Source: DATFVA01 sp963743325
GTDB lineage: Bacteria > Bacteroidota > Ignavibacteria > Ignavibacteriales > Ignavibacteriaceae
Reading direction: 5' to 3'
DNA: 64,000 bases
NCBI GenBank assembly: GCA_963743325.1
Contig: CAVUOZ010000012.1
Coordinates: 169,608-233,607, forward strand
The position numbers and the translations under genes were made by a program. The notes below the pieces were generated by a model. The model did no database searches, was not told the DNA's origin, and was given only the letters and a program-made list of their open reading frames with translations. This document shows positions 53,080-62,713 of the stretch, piece after piece; positions within the stretch are counted from its first letter, which is position 1, and each line of letters begins with the position of its first letter.

Positions 53080-54211
53080 TCAGATTAGAATTTTAAGTCC
53101 TTCTATGAGTCTGCTCACATCGTTTTCATTATTATAAAAATGCGGGGAAATCCTTATAATTCCTTCTCTTACAGCTGCTTCAATCTTTTTATCCTTCAGA
53201 ACTTCCAGGATTGAGTATGCATTCTTATGTTTAAATGAGATAATACCCGACAAATACTTGTCTTCGAGTTCTGAAAGAAAAGAGTTTATACCAATCTTTT
53301 TAAGTTCGGAAATTAAATGTTTTGAGTTTGAAATCACACTCTCTTCAACTTTATTAAGACCAAAATCCAGGAATAATTTCAATGAAGCATTTAATGCATA
53401 AATACCTGCTGAGTTCAGGGAGCCGGGTTGGAATCTTTCGGCGGAATCTTTAAGGGATAATTTATAATCCAGGAAGTTCCACGCGTCATTCACACCTAGC
53501 CAGCCCACATAAACGGGTTCAATCCTTTGTTGAAGTTCTTCAGATATATAAATGTATGACAGTCCCTGCAGACCAAGCATCCATTTTTGCGTGCCGCAGG
53601 AGAGAAAATCAATATTAGTACTTTTTTACATCAAGCGTTAAAGCACCCAGGCCCTGAATTGCATCAACACTTAATATTATCCCATTCGATCTGCAGGCTG
53701 CACCAAGTTTTTCCAGGTCAATTCTGTAACCGGAAAGAAACTGAACCATGCTTACCGAAACTAATTTTGTTTTCCGGGTCATCTTTTCAATAATATCTTC
53801 TGCGCTGACAATTCCATCATGCGATTTTGCATATATTATTTTCACTCCCTTCTTTTCAAGATTTAAGAAGGGATATATATTAGCCGGAAATTCAATATCA
53901 TTAAGAATTATTTCGTCACCCTTCTTCCAATGGAGCCCCTGCGCCAGAAGATTCAAGCCATTCGTTGTATTATCGGCAAAAGCGATTCTTTCCACTCCGG
54001 CATTTAAAAAAGGTCCCAATAATTTTTTAGTTTCTTCAATTATTTTAACAAAGGAAGGATGATCATCTATATTTTCCTCACTCCTTGTCCTGAAATATTC
54101 CTTCATCACATCCAGTACCCTCTGCGAAAACGGGCCGGTGGCGGCATGATTGAGATATGTTATTCCCTTTTCAATATGGGGAAATAGTTTTCTTGCATCT
54201 GTCTGAGTCAT
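53080..54211 (-). pseudogene. Class V aminotransferase gene broken by a single-base frameshift
   Basis: Codons from 54211 encode the first 198 residues of a cysteine-desulfurase/isopenicillin-N-epimerase-like PLP enzyme (ITYLNHAATGPFSQRVLDVM, FADNTTNGLNLLAQGL, VSMVQFLSGYRIDL, SVDAIQGLGA). This frame stops at 53615, just after a run of six A (53627-53622). The +1 frame then continues without a gap (TNIDFLSCGTQKWMLG..., containing the PLP Lys) to 53080. Removing one A would give VKSTNIDF and a 376-residue intact protein. A real mutation and a sequencing error in the homopolymer are both possible. If real, the truncated product lacks the PLP Lys. Confidence 0.85.
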
Positions 54212-54377
54212 AGAATAATTATTTATTTTTATGTGTTAATAATAACAATTATTATTGTTTATTATTAAATATGTATCACGCATTAAAGTTATTTTTTTGA
54301 AATTAAAAGCAATAATATTTACATTTTTAATCCAGTTATAAAAGAAAATTATAATTCTCATAAAAAGCAGGTAAAAA

Positions 54378-56837
54378 ATGGCAACCCCTAAACCAACAAA
54401 ACATCAGCAGTTAAAACCGGAAGATCTGCGATGGAATTGTGATCCCGATATTTTTGAATTTGATTCGACCAGTGAGCTTGAACCAATGGAAGGAATCATG
54501 GGCCAGGAAAGAGCATTAAAAGCAATCCGTCTTGGAGTAGATCTGCGCAGTCCGGGGTATAATATTTTTATTGCAGGCTTATCGGGATCAGGCAAAGCAA
54601 CAACAGTAAAGAAGATGCTTGAAAAAATCAGTTCAAATTGTCCCCCTTTATATGATTATGCTTTTGTAAATAATTTCAAAGACCCGGATGTGCCCCTGCT
54701 TCTGATTTTCTCTTTAGGAAAAGCCAGGCAATTCAAGCAGGATTTAAGTTCTGCAATTCAGATTTTAAAAAACAGGATCCCGCAGACACTCGATGGTGAC
54801 CTTTTCGTTGACAGAAGAAAAAAGCTTGTACAGGAGTACAATGAACAAGAACAGGCACTAATGAATGATTTCGATCAAAAGCTCAAAGAAGATAACTTTA
54901 CGCTTGTACAGATCAAAGTAGGAGATGGTGCAAGACCAGATATTTATCCTTTAATTGATGAAAAACCGGTTCCGATTTACCAGCTTGATGAACAAATAAA
55001 AGAGGGAAAACTTACCAAAAACGCAGCAAAGGAAATAATTAATAAATACAATGAGCTTCAGCAAGATCTAAAAGTTATTTTCAAAGAAGGGTTAAAGATA
55101 AGTCAGAATTTTGAAAAAAAGATGCTTGAACTGGAAAAAGCTGCCGTCGAAATGGTGGTTAAAAGTGTGATAGATAATATACGTGACAGATATAATGATG
55201 CAAAGGTGATTGATTATATCGACCAGGTTGAAAACAATATTATGGAAAATGTCCAGGTATTTAAAGGAATGAGTCCGCAGGGTCAGGTAACTCCTGAAGG
55301 CTTTGAGATAGATTATTTTAAGGAATACGATGTAAACATTATCCTTGATAACAGCGAGACAACTGAATGCCCGGTAATAGTTGAGACTTCACCTAATTTT
55401 ATAAATCTTTTCGGAACAATTGAAAAAGTAAGTGACGGCAGGGGCGGATGGTACAGCGATTTCACTAAAATAAAAGCCGGTTCTATTCTAAAAGCAAACG
55501 GCGGCTATCTTGTGCTGAACGTTTTACATCTTTTTGAAGAGCCTGGAGTCTGGCGTACACTGAAGAGAGTGCTGACTTACAATAAACTGGAAATACAGGA
55601 ATCGCCGGGTATCTTTCAATTTACATCTTCAATTCTGAAACCTGAACCTATTGAAATTGACACAAAAATAATTCTGATTGGAAGTGACTGGATTTATTCA
55701 CTGCTTGCCGAACGCGAATATGATTTTAAAAAGATGTTCAAGATCAAAGCTGATTTCGACTATGAAATTAAAAGATCCGATAAGGTAATCGTTGAATATG
55801 CCAGGGTTATAAAAAAATTAATTAAAGAAGAAGGATTATGTGAATTCGACAGATCCGCAATTGCACAGCTTATTGAGATAAGTGCGCGGTTTGCAGGGCA
55901 AAAATATAAACTGACGACGAGATTTTCGCAGATAGCAGATGTTGCCCGGGAAGCTAATTTCTGGGCGCTCGATGACGGTTTTAATGTCGTAAGCGAAGCT
56001 CATGTCAAAAAGGCCTATGAGCTTGCCAGGGAAAGACATGGTTTACTTGAATCCAAAGTCGATGATATGCTTCAGGAGGAAATGATATTATTAGACACAG
56101 AAGGTGAAAGAGTAGGTCAGATAAACGGACTTGCTGTGTACAGCACAGATTATTACTCCTTCGGGAGACCGACGAGAATAACAGCGACAGTTTCACTCGG
56201 CAGCGGAAGTATAATCAATGTTGAGCGGGAAGCGGGGATGAGCGGAAGACACTATAACAAAGGTGTGTTAATTATATCAGGTTATTTCAGGGAAACATTT
56301 GGACAGGAAATGCCGCTCTCCTTTAATGCAAACCTTGTATTCGAACAATCGTACGGCACTGTTGACGGCGACAGCGCCTCCTGCGCTGAAATATTTGCAC
56401 TGCTTTCCACATTGGCCGATCTCCCCCTGAAGCAGTACGTTGCAGTGACAGGATCGCTTAACCAGAAAGGAGATGTACAGCCGATAGGAGGTGTTAATGA
56501 AAAGATTGAAGGCTTTTTTGATCTCTGTAAAGAAAGAGGATTAAATAAAAAGCAGGGTGTGGTCATACCAGTACAGAACGTCAAAGAGCTGATGCTTAAA
56601 GAGGAAGTTGTGGAAGCCGTAGCAAAAGGTGACTTTCATATTTACCCTATATCAAAAGTGGAGGAAGGAATTGAGCTTGTAACCGGAGTCCTTGCCGGTA
56701 AGAAAACTGCAAAGGGCTACCCTCAGGGAACAGTATTCGACCTGGTAGAAAAGAAAATTAAATATCTCTATGCTAGGTCCAAGGCGATTCGCCCGAATGG
56801 AGAAAATAAAACCGGCGCTAAAAAGAAAAAAAGATGA
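54378..56837 (+). CDS. Lon-like ATP-dependent protease (AAA_32/LonB-type)
   Basis: The 819-residue protein has an N-terminal AAA-type region with Walker A GLSGSGKATTVKK at about residues 71-83, a long charged coiled-coil insert at about 140-290, the Walker B and lid region (YLVLNVLHLFEEPGVWRTLKR), then a Lon protease domain. The catalytic dyad is Ser666 in DGDSASCAE and Lys709 in GGVNEKIEGF. The layout matches the Lon-related ATPases of bacteria rather than E. coli Lon; there is no LonN domain and no transmembrane segment. The next gene, pyk, overlaps its stop. Confidence 0.9.
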   Translation: MATPKPTKHQQLKPEDLRWNCDPDIFEFDSTSELEPMEGIMGQERALKAIRLGVDLRSPGYNIFIAGLSGSGKATTVKKMLEKISSNCPPLYDYAFVNNFKDPDVPLLLIFSLGKARQFKQDLSSAIQILKNRIPQTLDGDLFVDRRKKLVQEYNEQEQALMNDFDQKLKEDNFTLVQIKVGDGARPDIYPLIDEKPVPIYQLDEQIKEGKLTKNAAKEIINKYNELQQDLKVIFKEGLKISQNFEKKMLELEKAAVEMVVKSVIDNIRDRYNDAKVIDYIDQVENNIMENVQVFKGMSPQGQVTPEGFEIDYFKEYDVNIILDNSETTECPVIVETSPNFINLFGTIEKVSDGRGGWYSDFTKIKAGSILKANGGYLVLNVLHLFEEPGVWRTLKRVLTYNKLEIQESPGIFQFTSSILKPEPIEIDTKIILIGSDWIYSLLAEREYDFKKMFKIKADFDYEIKRSDKVIVEYARVIKKLIKEEGLCEFDRSAIAQLIEISARFAGQKYKLTTRFSQIADVAREANFWALDDGFNVVSEAHVKKAYELARERHGLLESKVDDMLQEEMILLDTEGERVGQINGLAVYSTDYYSFGRPTRITATVSLGSGSIINVEREAGMSGRHYNKGVLIISGYFRETFGQEMPLSFNANLVFEQSYGTVDGDSASCAEIFALLSTLADLPLKQYVAVTGSLNQKGDVQPIGGVNEKIEGFFDLCKERGLNKKQGVVIPVQNVKELMLKEEVVEAVAKGDFHIYPISKVEEGIELVTGVLAGKKTAKGYPQGTVFDLVEKKIKYLYARSKAIRPNGENKTGAKKKKR

Positions 56838-58270
56838 GATCTGATTTAAACGATATCTTTGCAAGGACTAAAATTCTCGTCACTCTTGGCCCTGCTACTG
56901 ACTCAACCGAAATGATCAGGAAATTAGTGCAGGCCGGCATTGACGGAGTAAGATTAAACTTTTCACATGGATCTTACGATTTTTTTGAAAAGCTTCTGAA
57001 TAATATTAATGAAACCTGTATTGAAGAAAACACTCCATTAGCAGTACTGGTGGATTTGCAGGGACCAAAAATAAGGATTGGCGAACTTGCCAGGCCTGAG
57101 ATTGAACTGAATACAGGTAATAACATTGAGATCACAATAGCAGATGTCATAGGGACAGAAAATCTTATATCGACATCTTATTCTGCGCTTGTAAACGATG
57201 CTGTTGAGGGAGATCCGATTCTAATAGATGATGGACTTATCCGGCTCAGAATCACGGAGAAAAAGAAGAATTCCCTGGTATGCAAAATTGAAAATGGCGG
57301 AACACTAAGACCAAAAAAAGGTCTGAACCTGCCGGGAATGAATCTTTCTACACCGAGCATCACTGAAAAGGATTTCAAAGATCTCGAATTTGTGCTTAAA
57401 CACCGGATAGACTACATAGCATTGTCATTTGTAAGAAAGGCCGAAGATATTACGATCCTGAAGTCATGGCTGAAAGACAGAAATTCGGAAATTCCTGTCA
57501 TAGCAAAAATCGAAAAACGTGAAGCGGTAGAAAGTTTTGATGCTATCCTTGATGCAGCCGACGGAATTATGGTAGCACGCGGAGATCTTGGTGTCGAACT
57601 CCCTGCAGCGGAAGTCCCTGTAATTCAGAAGGAAATTATTAAGAAATGTAATGCTGTCGGCAAACTTGTAATTACTGCAACACAAATGCTGGATTCAATG
57701 ATACATAACCCTGTTCCTACCCGTGCCGAAGCATCCGACGTGGCTAATGCAGTCTGGGACGGCACTGATGTAGTTATGCTCAGCGGCGAAACGTCGATAG
57801 GGAAATTCCCTGTCGGAACCGTAAATATTATGAATGATATTATACGAAATGCCGAAAGACATTCATTCAATCGTACGATAGAATTTAAGATCCCCGAAAA
57901 GGTTGAAGAAAACCTGTTCGATTCCGTGGGAAAAGCTGTGGTTTCCATAAGCAGGCAGATCAATGCTTCAGCAATCGCAGCTTTTACATTTAAAGGAAGA
58001 ACAGCAGTCAACCTTTCCAAATTCCGGCCGGAAGCAAAAATAATTGCCTTTTCGAACAGCTTTGATACAATGAGCAAATTGTGTTTAAGATGGGGAGTAA
58101 TTCCTGTTCATATGGATGAAATTGACAAAGAACATATTGCCATTGATAAAGCAAAAAAACTGATTATTGAAGAAGGCTGTGTTAAAGCGGGTGACGTTGT
58201 TATTTTCGCAGCAGGAGCACCTTATTCTGAAAAAAGCCGGGCAAACTGGTTAAGGTTTGAGATTATTTAA
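56834..58270 (+). CDS. pyk: Pyruvate kinase
   Basis: The 478-residue enzyme makes pyruvate and ATP from PEP and ADP, the last step of glycolysis. Motifs are KILVTLGPATDS, NFSHGS, LVDLQGPKIRIG, the catalytic VIAKIEKREAVE, GIMVARGDLGVELP and ITATQMLDSMIHNPVPTRAEASDVANAVWDGTDVVMLSGETSIG. It starts inside the last codons of the Lon-like gene (ATGA overlap), so the two are coupled. Length is normal. Confidence 0.97.
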   Translation: MRSDLNDIFARTKILVTLGPATDSTEMIRKLVQAGIDGVRLNFSHGSYDFFEKLLNNINETCIEENTPLAVLVDLQGPKIRIGELARPEIELNTGNNIEITIADVIGTENLISTSYSALVNDAVEGDPILIDDGLIRLRITEKKKNSLVCKIENGGTLRPKKGLNLPGMNLSTPSITEKDFKDLEFVLKHRIDYIALSFVRKAEDITILKSWLKDRNSEIPVIAKIEKREAVESFDAILDAADGIMVARGDLGVELPAAEVPVIQKEIIKKCNAVGKLVITATQMLDSMIHNPVPTRAEASDVANAVWDGTDVVMLSGETSIGKFPVGTVNIMNDIIRNAERHSFNRTIEFKIPEKVEENLFDSVGKAVVSISRQINASAIAAFTFKGRTAVNLSKFRPEAKIIAFSNSFDTMSKLCLRWGVIPVHMDEIDKEHIAIDKAKKLIIEEGCVKAGDVVIFAAGAPYSEKSRANWLRFEII

Positions 58271-58309
58271 TGGCTTGAAGAATTATCCAGAATTAATTGA
58301 TTATGTACT

Positions 58310-59368
58310 ATGCAAATTGAAAATGAAGAAATGAAGTTAGCAAAATGGTGGGAACCGGCTGAAAAGAATAAACTATTATGCACTCTTTGTCCGCGTTACT
58401 GCAAGATAGGTGTTGGTCAGGCAGGTTTTTGCTATATAAGGCAGAATGTGAACGGGAAATTATATACTGCCGGATACGGGAGACCAACCGGTTTTGCAAT
58501 TGATCCGATTGAAAAGAAACCTTTAAATCATTTTTATCCGGGAACGCCCATCCTCAGTTTCGGTACTGCCGGATGCAATCTTGGCTGTAAATTCTGTCAG
58601 AACTGGTCGATGAGCAAGGCCAGATTAGACGACCTGAATGCTTTAACCGCCTCACCTGAAGACGTTATCAGCCTGGCCAGACAATATAAAGTGCCTTCAA
58701 TAGCATATACCTATAATGATCCGACAATTTTCGGTGAATATGTCATAGACATTTCCAGGATCGGGAGAGAAGAAGGTATAAATTCCGTAATGGTCACTGC
58801 CGGTTATATCGATAAGGAAGCAAGAAAAGACGTGTACAAATACATTGATGCAGCTAATGTAGATTTAAAAGCATTTACAGAAAGATTTTATAACAAGCTT
58901 ACATTCTCAAGCCTGAAAGACGTTCTGGATACTTTAGTCTGGTTAAAAAACGATACCGATGTCTGGTTTGAAATAACTACTCTCCTGATCCCGGATGAAA
59001 ATGATTCGGCGGAGGAAATACAGGCCGAATGTGACTGGATACTTAAAAATCTGGGTGATTCTGTCCCTTTACATTTTACAGCATTCCATCCCGATTTCAG
59101 ATTAAGGGATAAAAATAAAACGCCTGAATCTACATTAAAGATGGCCAGAGAAATTGCACTGCATTCCGGGATAAAATTTGTATATACCGGTAATATACAT
59201 GATCCAGAAGGTCAGACAACATTTTGTCCTTCCTGCCATCACCCGCTTATAAAAAGAGACTGGCACGATGTGATTAAAAATAATCTGAAAGATGGGTCAT
59301 GCCCAAAATGTAAAACAAAAATTCCCGGAAAATTTGAAAGGATTCCTTCATACATTTCCAAAAATTAG
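58310..59368 (+). CDS. amrS: AmmeMemoRadiSam system radical SAM enzyme
   Basis: The 352-residue radical SAM protein has the CxxxCxxC motif CNLGCKFC in FGTAGCNLGCKFCQNWSMSK at about residues 88-95. Extra Cys lie in its N-terminal LLCTLCPRYCKIG and C-terminal FCPSCHHPL/CPKCK, the latter a zinc ribbon. The domain order and the WSMSKAR motif match AmrS of the AmmeMemoRadiSam grouping. The partner genes (MEMO1 and AMMECR1 types) are not in this window. Substrate unknown. It is 39 bases after pyk. Confidence 0.9.
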   Translation: MQIENEEMKLAKWWEPAEKNKLLCTLCPRYCKIGVGQAGFCYIRQNVNGKLYTAGYGRPTGFAIDPIEKKPLNHFYPGTPILSFGTAGCNLGCKFCQNWSMSKARLDDLNALTASPEDVISLARQYKVPSIAYTYNDPTIFGEYVIDISRIGREEGINSVMVTAGYIDKEARKDVYKYIDAANVDLKAFTERFYNKLTFSSLKDVLDTLVWLKNDTDVWFEITTLLIPDENDSAEEIQAECDWILKNLGDSVPLHFTAFHPDFRLRDKNKTPESTLKMAREIALHSGIKFVYTGNIHDPEGQTTFCPSCHHPLIKRDWHDVIKNNLKDGSCPKCKTKIPGKFERIPSYISKN

Positions 59369-59465
59369 TCCTCCATTTTAATCAATATTTTTTGTTTTAT
59401 ACTTTTAAATTCTCTCAGGCATTCACTAAATTTATTTTTTCGATTACAAATTACAGGGCTATATA

Positions 59466-60236
59466 ATGGATAAAATGAAAGGCAAGATTGTTTTTATCAC
59501 AGGTGCGAGTTCAGGGATTGGTAAAGCGTGTGCGGAGGCTTTTGCGGGAGAAAAGGCAAACCTGATTTTAGCTGCCAGAAGATTTGAGAGAATAAAAGAA
59601 CATGCCGGAAATCTGGAAAAGAAATTCGGGATCAAAACACAAATCCTTGAACTGGATATCAGAAATTTTAATGCCGTTAAAAAATCATTCGAAAGTCTTG
59701 GAAGCGGCTGGAATAAAGTGGATGTACTGGTTAATAATGCCGGTCTTGCACGCGGTTTTGATAAAATATATGAAGGCGATTTAAACAAATGGGAAGAAAT
59801 GATCGATACGAACGTTAAAGGGCTCCTTTATGTGACAAGAACTGTCCTGCCTGGAATGGTTGAAAGAAAAAAAGGGCACGTAATTAACATTGGTTCAACC
59901 GCGGGACACGAAGTTTATCCTAACGGTAACGTTTACTGTGCGACTAAATTTGCCGTACACGCTTTAACCAAAGCCATCAGGATGGATTGTCTTGAACATC
60001 AGATAAAAGTAAGCACAGTAGATCCGGGTATGGTTGAGACTGAGTTCAGCCTGGTAAGATTTTCGGGAGATGAAGGAAGGGCCGGCAAAGTTTATGAAGG
60101 TTTAACGCCGCTTTCGGCAGGCGATATCGCAGATGCGGTTGTGTACTGCGCCACCAGACCTGAACATGTTAATATAAATGAAATTATTTTAACCCCCTTA
60201 GCACAGGCTTCATCCACACAGGTTATCCGCAAATAA
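59466..60236 (+). CDS. Classical short-chain dehydrogenase (YdfG-like)
   Basis: The 256-residue SDR has TGASSGIGKA at 12-21, NNAG at 90-93, Ser144 in NIGSTAGHEVY and Tyr157/Lys161 in YCATK. DAVVYCATRPEHVNINEIILTP at the C-terminus is typical of the YdfG/3-hydroxy acid dehydrogenase group, which acts on serine or 3-hydroxypropionate-like substrates; specificity here is not certain. It is followed by a strong bidirectional terminator. Confidence 0.92.
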   Translation: MDKMKGKIVFITGASSGIGKACAEAFAGEKANLILAARRFERIKEHAGNLEKKFGIKTQILELDIRNFNAVKKSFESLGSGWNKVDVLVNNAGLARGFDKIYEGDLNKWEEMIDTNVKGLLYVTRTVLPGMVERKKGHVINIGSTAGHEVYPNGNVYCATKFAVHALTKAIRMDCLEHQIKVSTVDPGMVETEFSLVRFSGDEGRAGKVYEGLTPLSAGDIADAVVYCATRPEHVNINEIILTPLAQASSTQVIRK

Positions 60237-60265
60237 AAAAGGCTTGCCGGTCCGGCAAGCCTTAC
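60235..60265. terminator. Bidirectional terminator between the SDR and tsaC
   Basis: GGCTTGCCGG (60241-60250) and CCGGCAAGCC (60252-60261) form a GC-rich hairpin. It is preceded by a run of A (TTTTTT for the minus strand) and followed by TTACAAT on the plus strand. It lies between convergent genes. Confidence 0.8.
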
Positions 60266-60285
60266 AATATTCCCTGAAATAATTA

Positions 60286-60900
60286 TTAATAAACAAACAT
60301 ACTAACGTCGCCCGCGCCTTCTCTTATTACCTCAGGCCCATCCTCACTAAGATCAACGACAGTGGAGGGTTCTCCCATAAGCGGACCCATAGATAACATC
60401 AGATCCACCTGTGAGTTAAATATATTTTTAATCTCATAGGGATCGTAAATTACATCACCTTTCCTGTTCGTGGCGCTTGTGCTTATTATAGGATTCCCGA
60501 GTTCTTCAACAAGTTTCATCGTTATATTATTATTGGGAATCCTGATACCCACTGTTTTTCTTTTACTCCACAGCTTTTTAGGAACAAGTTTAGCCGCCGG
60601 CAGAATGAAAGTATAGGGTCCGGGCAGCAGGTGTCTCATTGTTCTGTATGCATAATCTGAAACTCTGGCATATCTGGATATATCTTTTAAGTTACAGCAG
60701 ACAAAACTAAAAAGTTTTGAGTTGCCGTCATTTTTTATAGAAAAGATCCTTTCTAAAGCTTCTTTATTAAAGATATCACAGCCTATTCCATAAACTGTAT
60801 CAGTAGGATATATTATTACCCCTCCTTCTTTCAATACCGAAACCGCCTTATTTATATACCGTAATTGCGGGGTTTCCGGGTGTAATTCATAATATTCCAT
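60286..60900 (-). CDS. tsaC: L-threonylcarbamoyladenylate synthase
   Basis: The 204-residue YrdC/Sua5-fold enzyme forms threonylcarbamoyl-AMP for t6A37 in tRNA. The conserved start is VSVLKEGGVIIYPTDTVYGIGCD; KRKTVGIRIPNNNI, NPIISTSATNRKGD and the C-terminal STVVDLS complete the family pattern. It is the short, YrdC-like form without the Sua5 C-terminal domain. Stand-alone gene read toward the terminator. Confidence 0.94.
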   Translation of the reverse strand: MEYYELHPETPQLRYINKAVSVLKEGGVIIYPTDTVYGIGCDIFNKEALERIFSIKNDGNSKLFSFVCCNLKDISRYARVSDYAYRTMRHLLPGPYTFILPAAKLVPKKLWSKRKTVGIRIPNNNITMKLVEELGNPIISTSATNRKGDVIYDPYEIKNIFNSQVDLMLSMGPLMGEPSTVVDLSEDGPEVIREGAGDVSMFVY

Positions 60901-61024
60901 ATAATTCTCCTTTGCTCAAAAAAAGGTTTTAAGTGGTTTTTTAAGGTATGCTTTAAACAAACGGACAATTCTCATTTAAAGATTCTTATTGGACTCACCT
61001 TCTAAAATAACAGGTAATTTAACT

Positions 61025-61053
61025 TTGTCAACTCAAATGGGATGAAATATAAC
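61025..61053 (+). promoter_or_regulatory. Candidate promoter of rpmB
   Basis: TTGTCA (61025-61030), 17 bases, TATAAC (61048-61053), about 110 bases before the rpmB ATG. Same type as the candidates for the rplM and rpsF operons. Confidence 0.5.
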
Positions 61054-61162
61054 AAATTTAACATCCGGATTATTTATTGTTTTATAGTATATTTTTTTAA
61101 TGATATTTTTTTATATTTATTGTTCTAATTTAAAAATAAAGAAAGTTTTCAGGAGAGATATT

Positions 61163-61402
61163 ATGTCAAGAAGATGTCAGGTTACAGGCACCGGACCTAT
61201 TTCAGGGAATAATGTATCCCATGCGCATAACAGAACAAGAAGAAGGTTTCTGCCCAACCTTCAGAAGAAAAAAGTCTGGGTCCAGGAGCTAAACAGATCC
61301 GTGACCTTAAAATTAAGTACAAAAGCTATTAAAAATATCTCCAAAAACGGTACTTCAGAGATTGCGAAAATGATCCGTGAAAAACAGATAAAAGTTCATT
61401 AA
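61163..61402 (+). CDS. rpmB: 50S ribosomal protein L28
   Basis: The 79-residue protein starts MSRRCQVTGTGPISGNNVSH, followed by NRTRRRFLPNLQKKKVWV, the family core. CxxTG-type N-terminus normal. The ATG at 61163 has AGGAGAG 6 bases before it. The frame is open 21 codons upstream, but that sequence is not L28-like. L33, which often neighbours it, is absent. Confidence 0.97.
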   Translation: MSRRCQVTGTGPISGNNVSHAHNRTRRRFLPNLQKKKVWVQELNRSVTLKLSTKAIKNISKNGTSEIAKMIREKQIKVH

Positions 61403-61425
61403 AACTTACCACAACCTTTAGAACA

Positions 61426-61456
61426 AAAAAGGAAAGCGAACGCTTTCCTTTTTTTT
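61426..61456. terminator. Bidirectional terminator between rpmB and rplI
   Basis: GGAAAGCG (61431-61438) and CGCTTTCC (61441-61448) form a stem with a minimal loop. A run of A precedes it and a run of eight to nine T follows, so it works on both strands for the convergent rpmB and rplI transcripts. Confidence 0.88.
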
Positions 61457-61475
61457 TGAATATCAGCCTGGTATG

Positions 61476-61919
61476 TTATTCTCTTACGACCCAAACCTTA
61501 ATCTTGGCATTTACGCTGGCGTGTAATTTTATAGTAATACTGTAAATACCGAGAGATTTAATGGTTTCATCAATTTCAATTTTACGCTTATCGATATCAT
61601 ATCCTTTTTCTTTGAGAGCATCACTGATCATCTGTGATGTAACGGAACCGAAAATTTTATCTTCTTCACCAACCTGTACAGGAATAGTCACCGAAACTTT
61701 TTCAAGCTCTCCGGCCTGAGTTTCAGCGGCACGGATTTCCTGTTCCTTTTTCTTGGTTAGATTTTTCTTCTCTTCTTCAAGAGATCTAATATTTCCTTTG
61801 ATTGCAGCATAAGCTATTTTTCTCGGAAGCAGGTAGTTCCTGGCAAATCCATCCTTGACATCTATTACGTCACCGATCTGGCCAAGTGACTCATAATTTT
61901 CTCTCAGAATTACTTTCAT
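61476..61919 (-). CDS. rplI: 50S ribosomal protein L9
   Basis: The 147-residue protein begins MKVILRENYESLGQIGDVIDVKDGFARNYLLPRKIAYAA, the N-terminal RNA-binding domain. A long central helix (EEEKKNLTKKKEQEIR...) links to the C-terminal domain with KIFGSVTSQMI. Last gene of the rplY-pth-rpsF-ssb-rpsR-rplI cluster. Confidence 0.98.
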   Translation of the reverse strand: MKVILRENYESLGQIGDVIDVKDGFARNYLLPRKIAYAAIKGNIRSLEEEKKNLTKKKEQEIRAAETQAGELEKVSVTIPVQVGEEDKIFGSVTSQMISDALKEKGYDIDKRKIEIDETIKSLGIYSITIKLHASVNAKIKVWVVRE

Positions 61920-61939
61920 TTCTTCTCCTCAATCTGGTT

Positions 61940-62170
61940 CTATTTTACAGTGTCTGCTACATAGGGCAGTAAAGCCATATGCCTTGCTCTTTTTATTGCA
62001 AGCGCTAATTGTCTTTGATACCTGGAACTTGTCCCAGTAATTCTCTTAGGGATAATTTTACCCTGTTCGGTTGTATATCTCTGAAGGAGTTTCACATCTT
62101 TATAATCGATATACTTAATATGGTTTTGTGTAAATCTGCAGACTTTTTTTGTTTTTATTTCTTTTTTCAT
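61940..62170 (-). CDS. rpsR: 30S ribosomal protein S18
   Basis: The 76-residue protein has the complete S18 pattern: CRFTQNHIKYIDYKDVKLLQRYTTEQGKIIPKRITGTSSRYQRQLALAIKRARHMALLPY. It binds S6, encoded two genes upstream in the same operon. Spacing to rplI is 20 bases. Confidence 0.98.
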   Translation of the reverse strand: MKKEIKTKKVCRFTQNHIKYIDYKDVKLLQRYTTEQGKIIPKRITGTSSRYQRQLALAIKRARHMALLPYVADTVK

Positions 62171-62184
62171 TCTCTACCTTATCT

Positions 62185-62664
62185 TTACTTTATAAGATCT
62201 GATTCTTCATTTGATAAGAATTTATCGAAGGAATCCTCGGTATAATCAACAGCAGTTTCATCTTCAACAATGGAGTGATCTTCTTCATCAGTTCCATTTT
62301 CATGCTCGTTTAATTTGCCTCTTTTATTAAGAAACTGAATTCTTCTTGCCTTTATTTCAACAATGCTCCTATTATGACCGTCCTCTGATTTCCAGGTTCT
62401 GCTCTGAAGTTCGCCGTCTACCAGTACAGCAGATCCCTTTTTTAATCTGTCACGGCAGCTCTCAGCCAATTTATTCCATGCGACAATGCCAACATAACAT
62501 ACATCTTCCTGCCACTGGTTTGAGCTGTCTTTATATTTTCTATTTGAAGCTATAGAAAAATTAACGACAGGAGTACTGTTAGTCGTCTGCCGGAATATCG
62601 GATCCTTAGTTAAATTCCCGGCAACAATAACATAGTTAATTTCAGGCATTTTCAATTCAGCCAT
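62185..62664 (-). CDS. ssb: Single-stranded DNA-binding protein
   Basis: The 159-residue OB-fold protein (residues 1-115: INYVIVAGNLTKDPIFRQT, VNFSIASNRKYKD, VGIVAWNKLAESCRDRLKKGSAVLVDGEL) coats single-stranded DNA in replication and repair. The C-terminal tail is acidic but ends ESDLIK and lacks the DDIPF-type tip that normally docks partner proteins. It lies in the usual place between rpsF and rpsR. Confidence 0.95.
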   Translation of the reverse strand: MAELKMPEINYVIVAGNLTKDPIFRQTTNSTPVVNFSIASNRKYKDSSNQWQEDVCYVGIVAWNKLAESCRDRLKKGSAVLVDGELQSRTWKSEDGHNRSIVEIKARRIQFLNKRGKLNEHENGTDEEDHSIVEDETAVDYTEDSFDKFLSNEESDLIK

Positions 62665-62713
62665 GGTTTTCCTCCATACATTATCAATACATTAGTTAGT
62701 TAGTGATTCCTTG

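Noticed and set aside
53615..53630. Programmed -1 frameshifting at the A AAA AAG heptamer in the aminotransferase gene
   Set aside because: The heptamer is in the right zero-frame register, but the downstream coding frame is +1, not -1: a -1 slip would read through a non-aminotransferase frame. A single extra A explains the data better.
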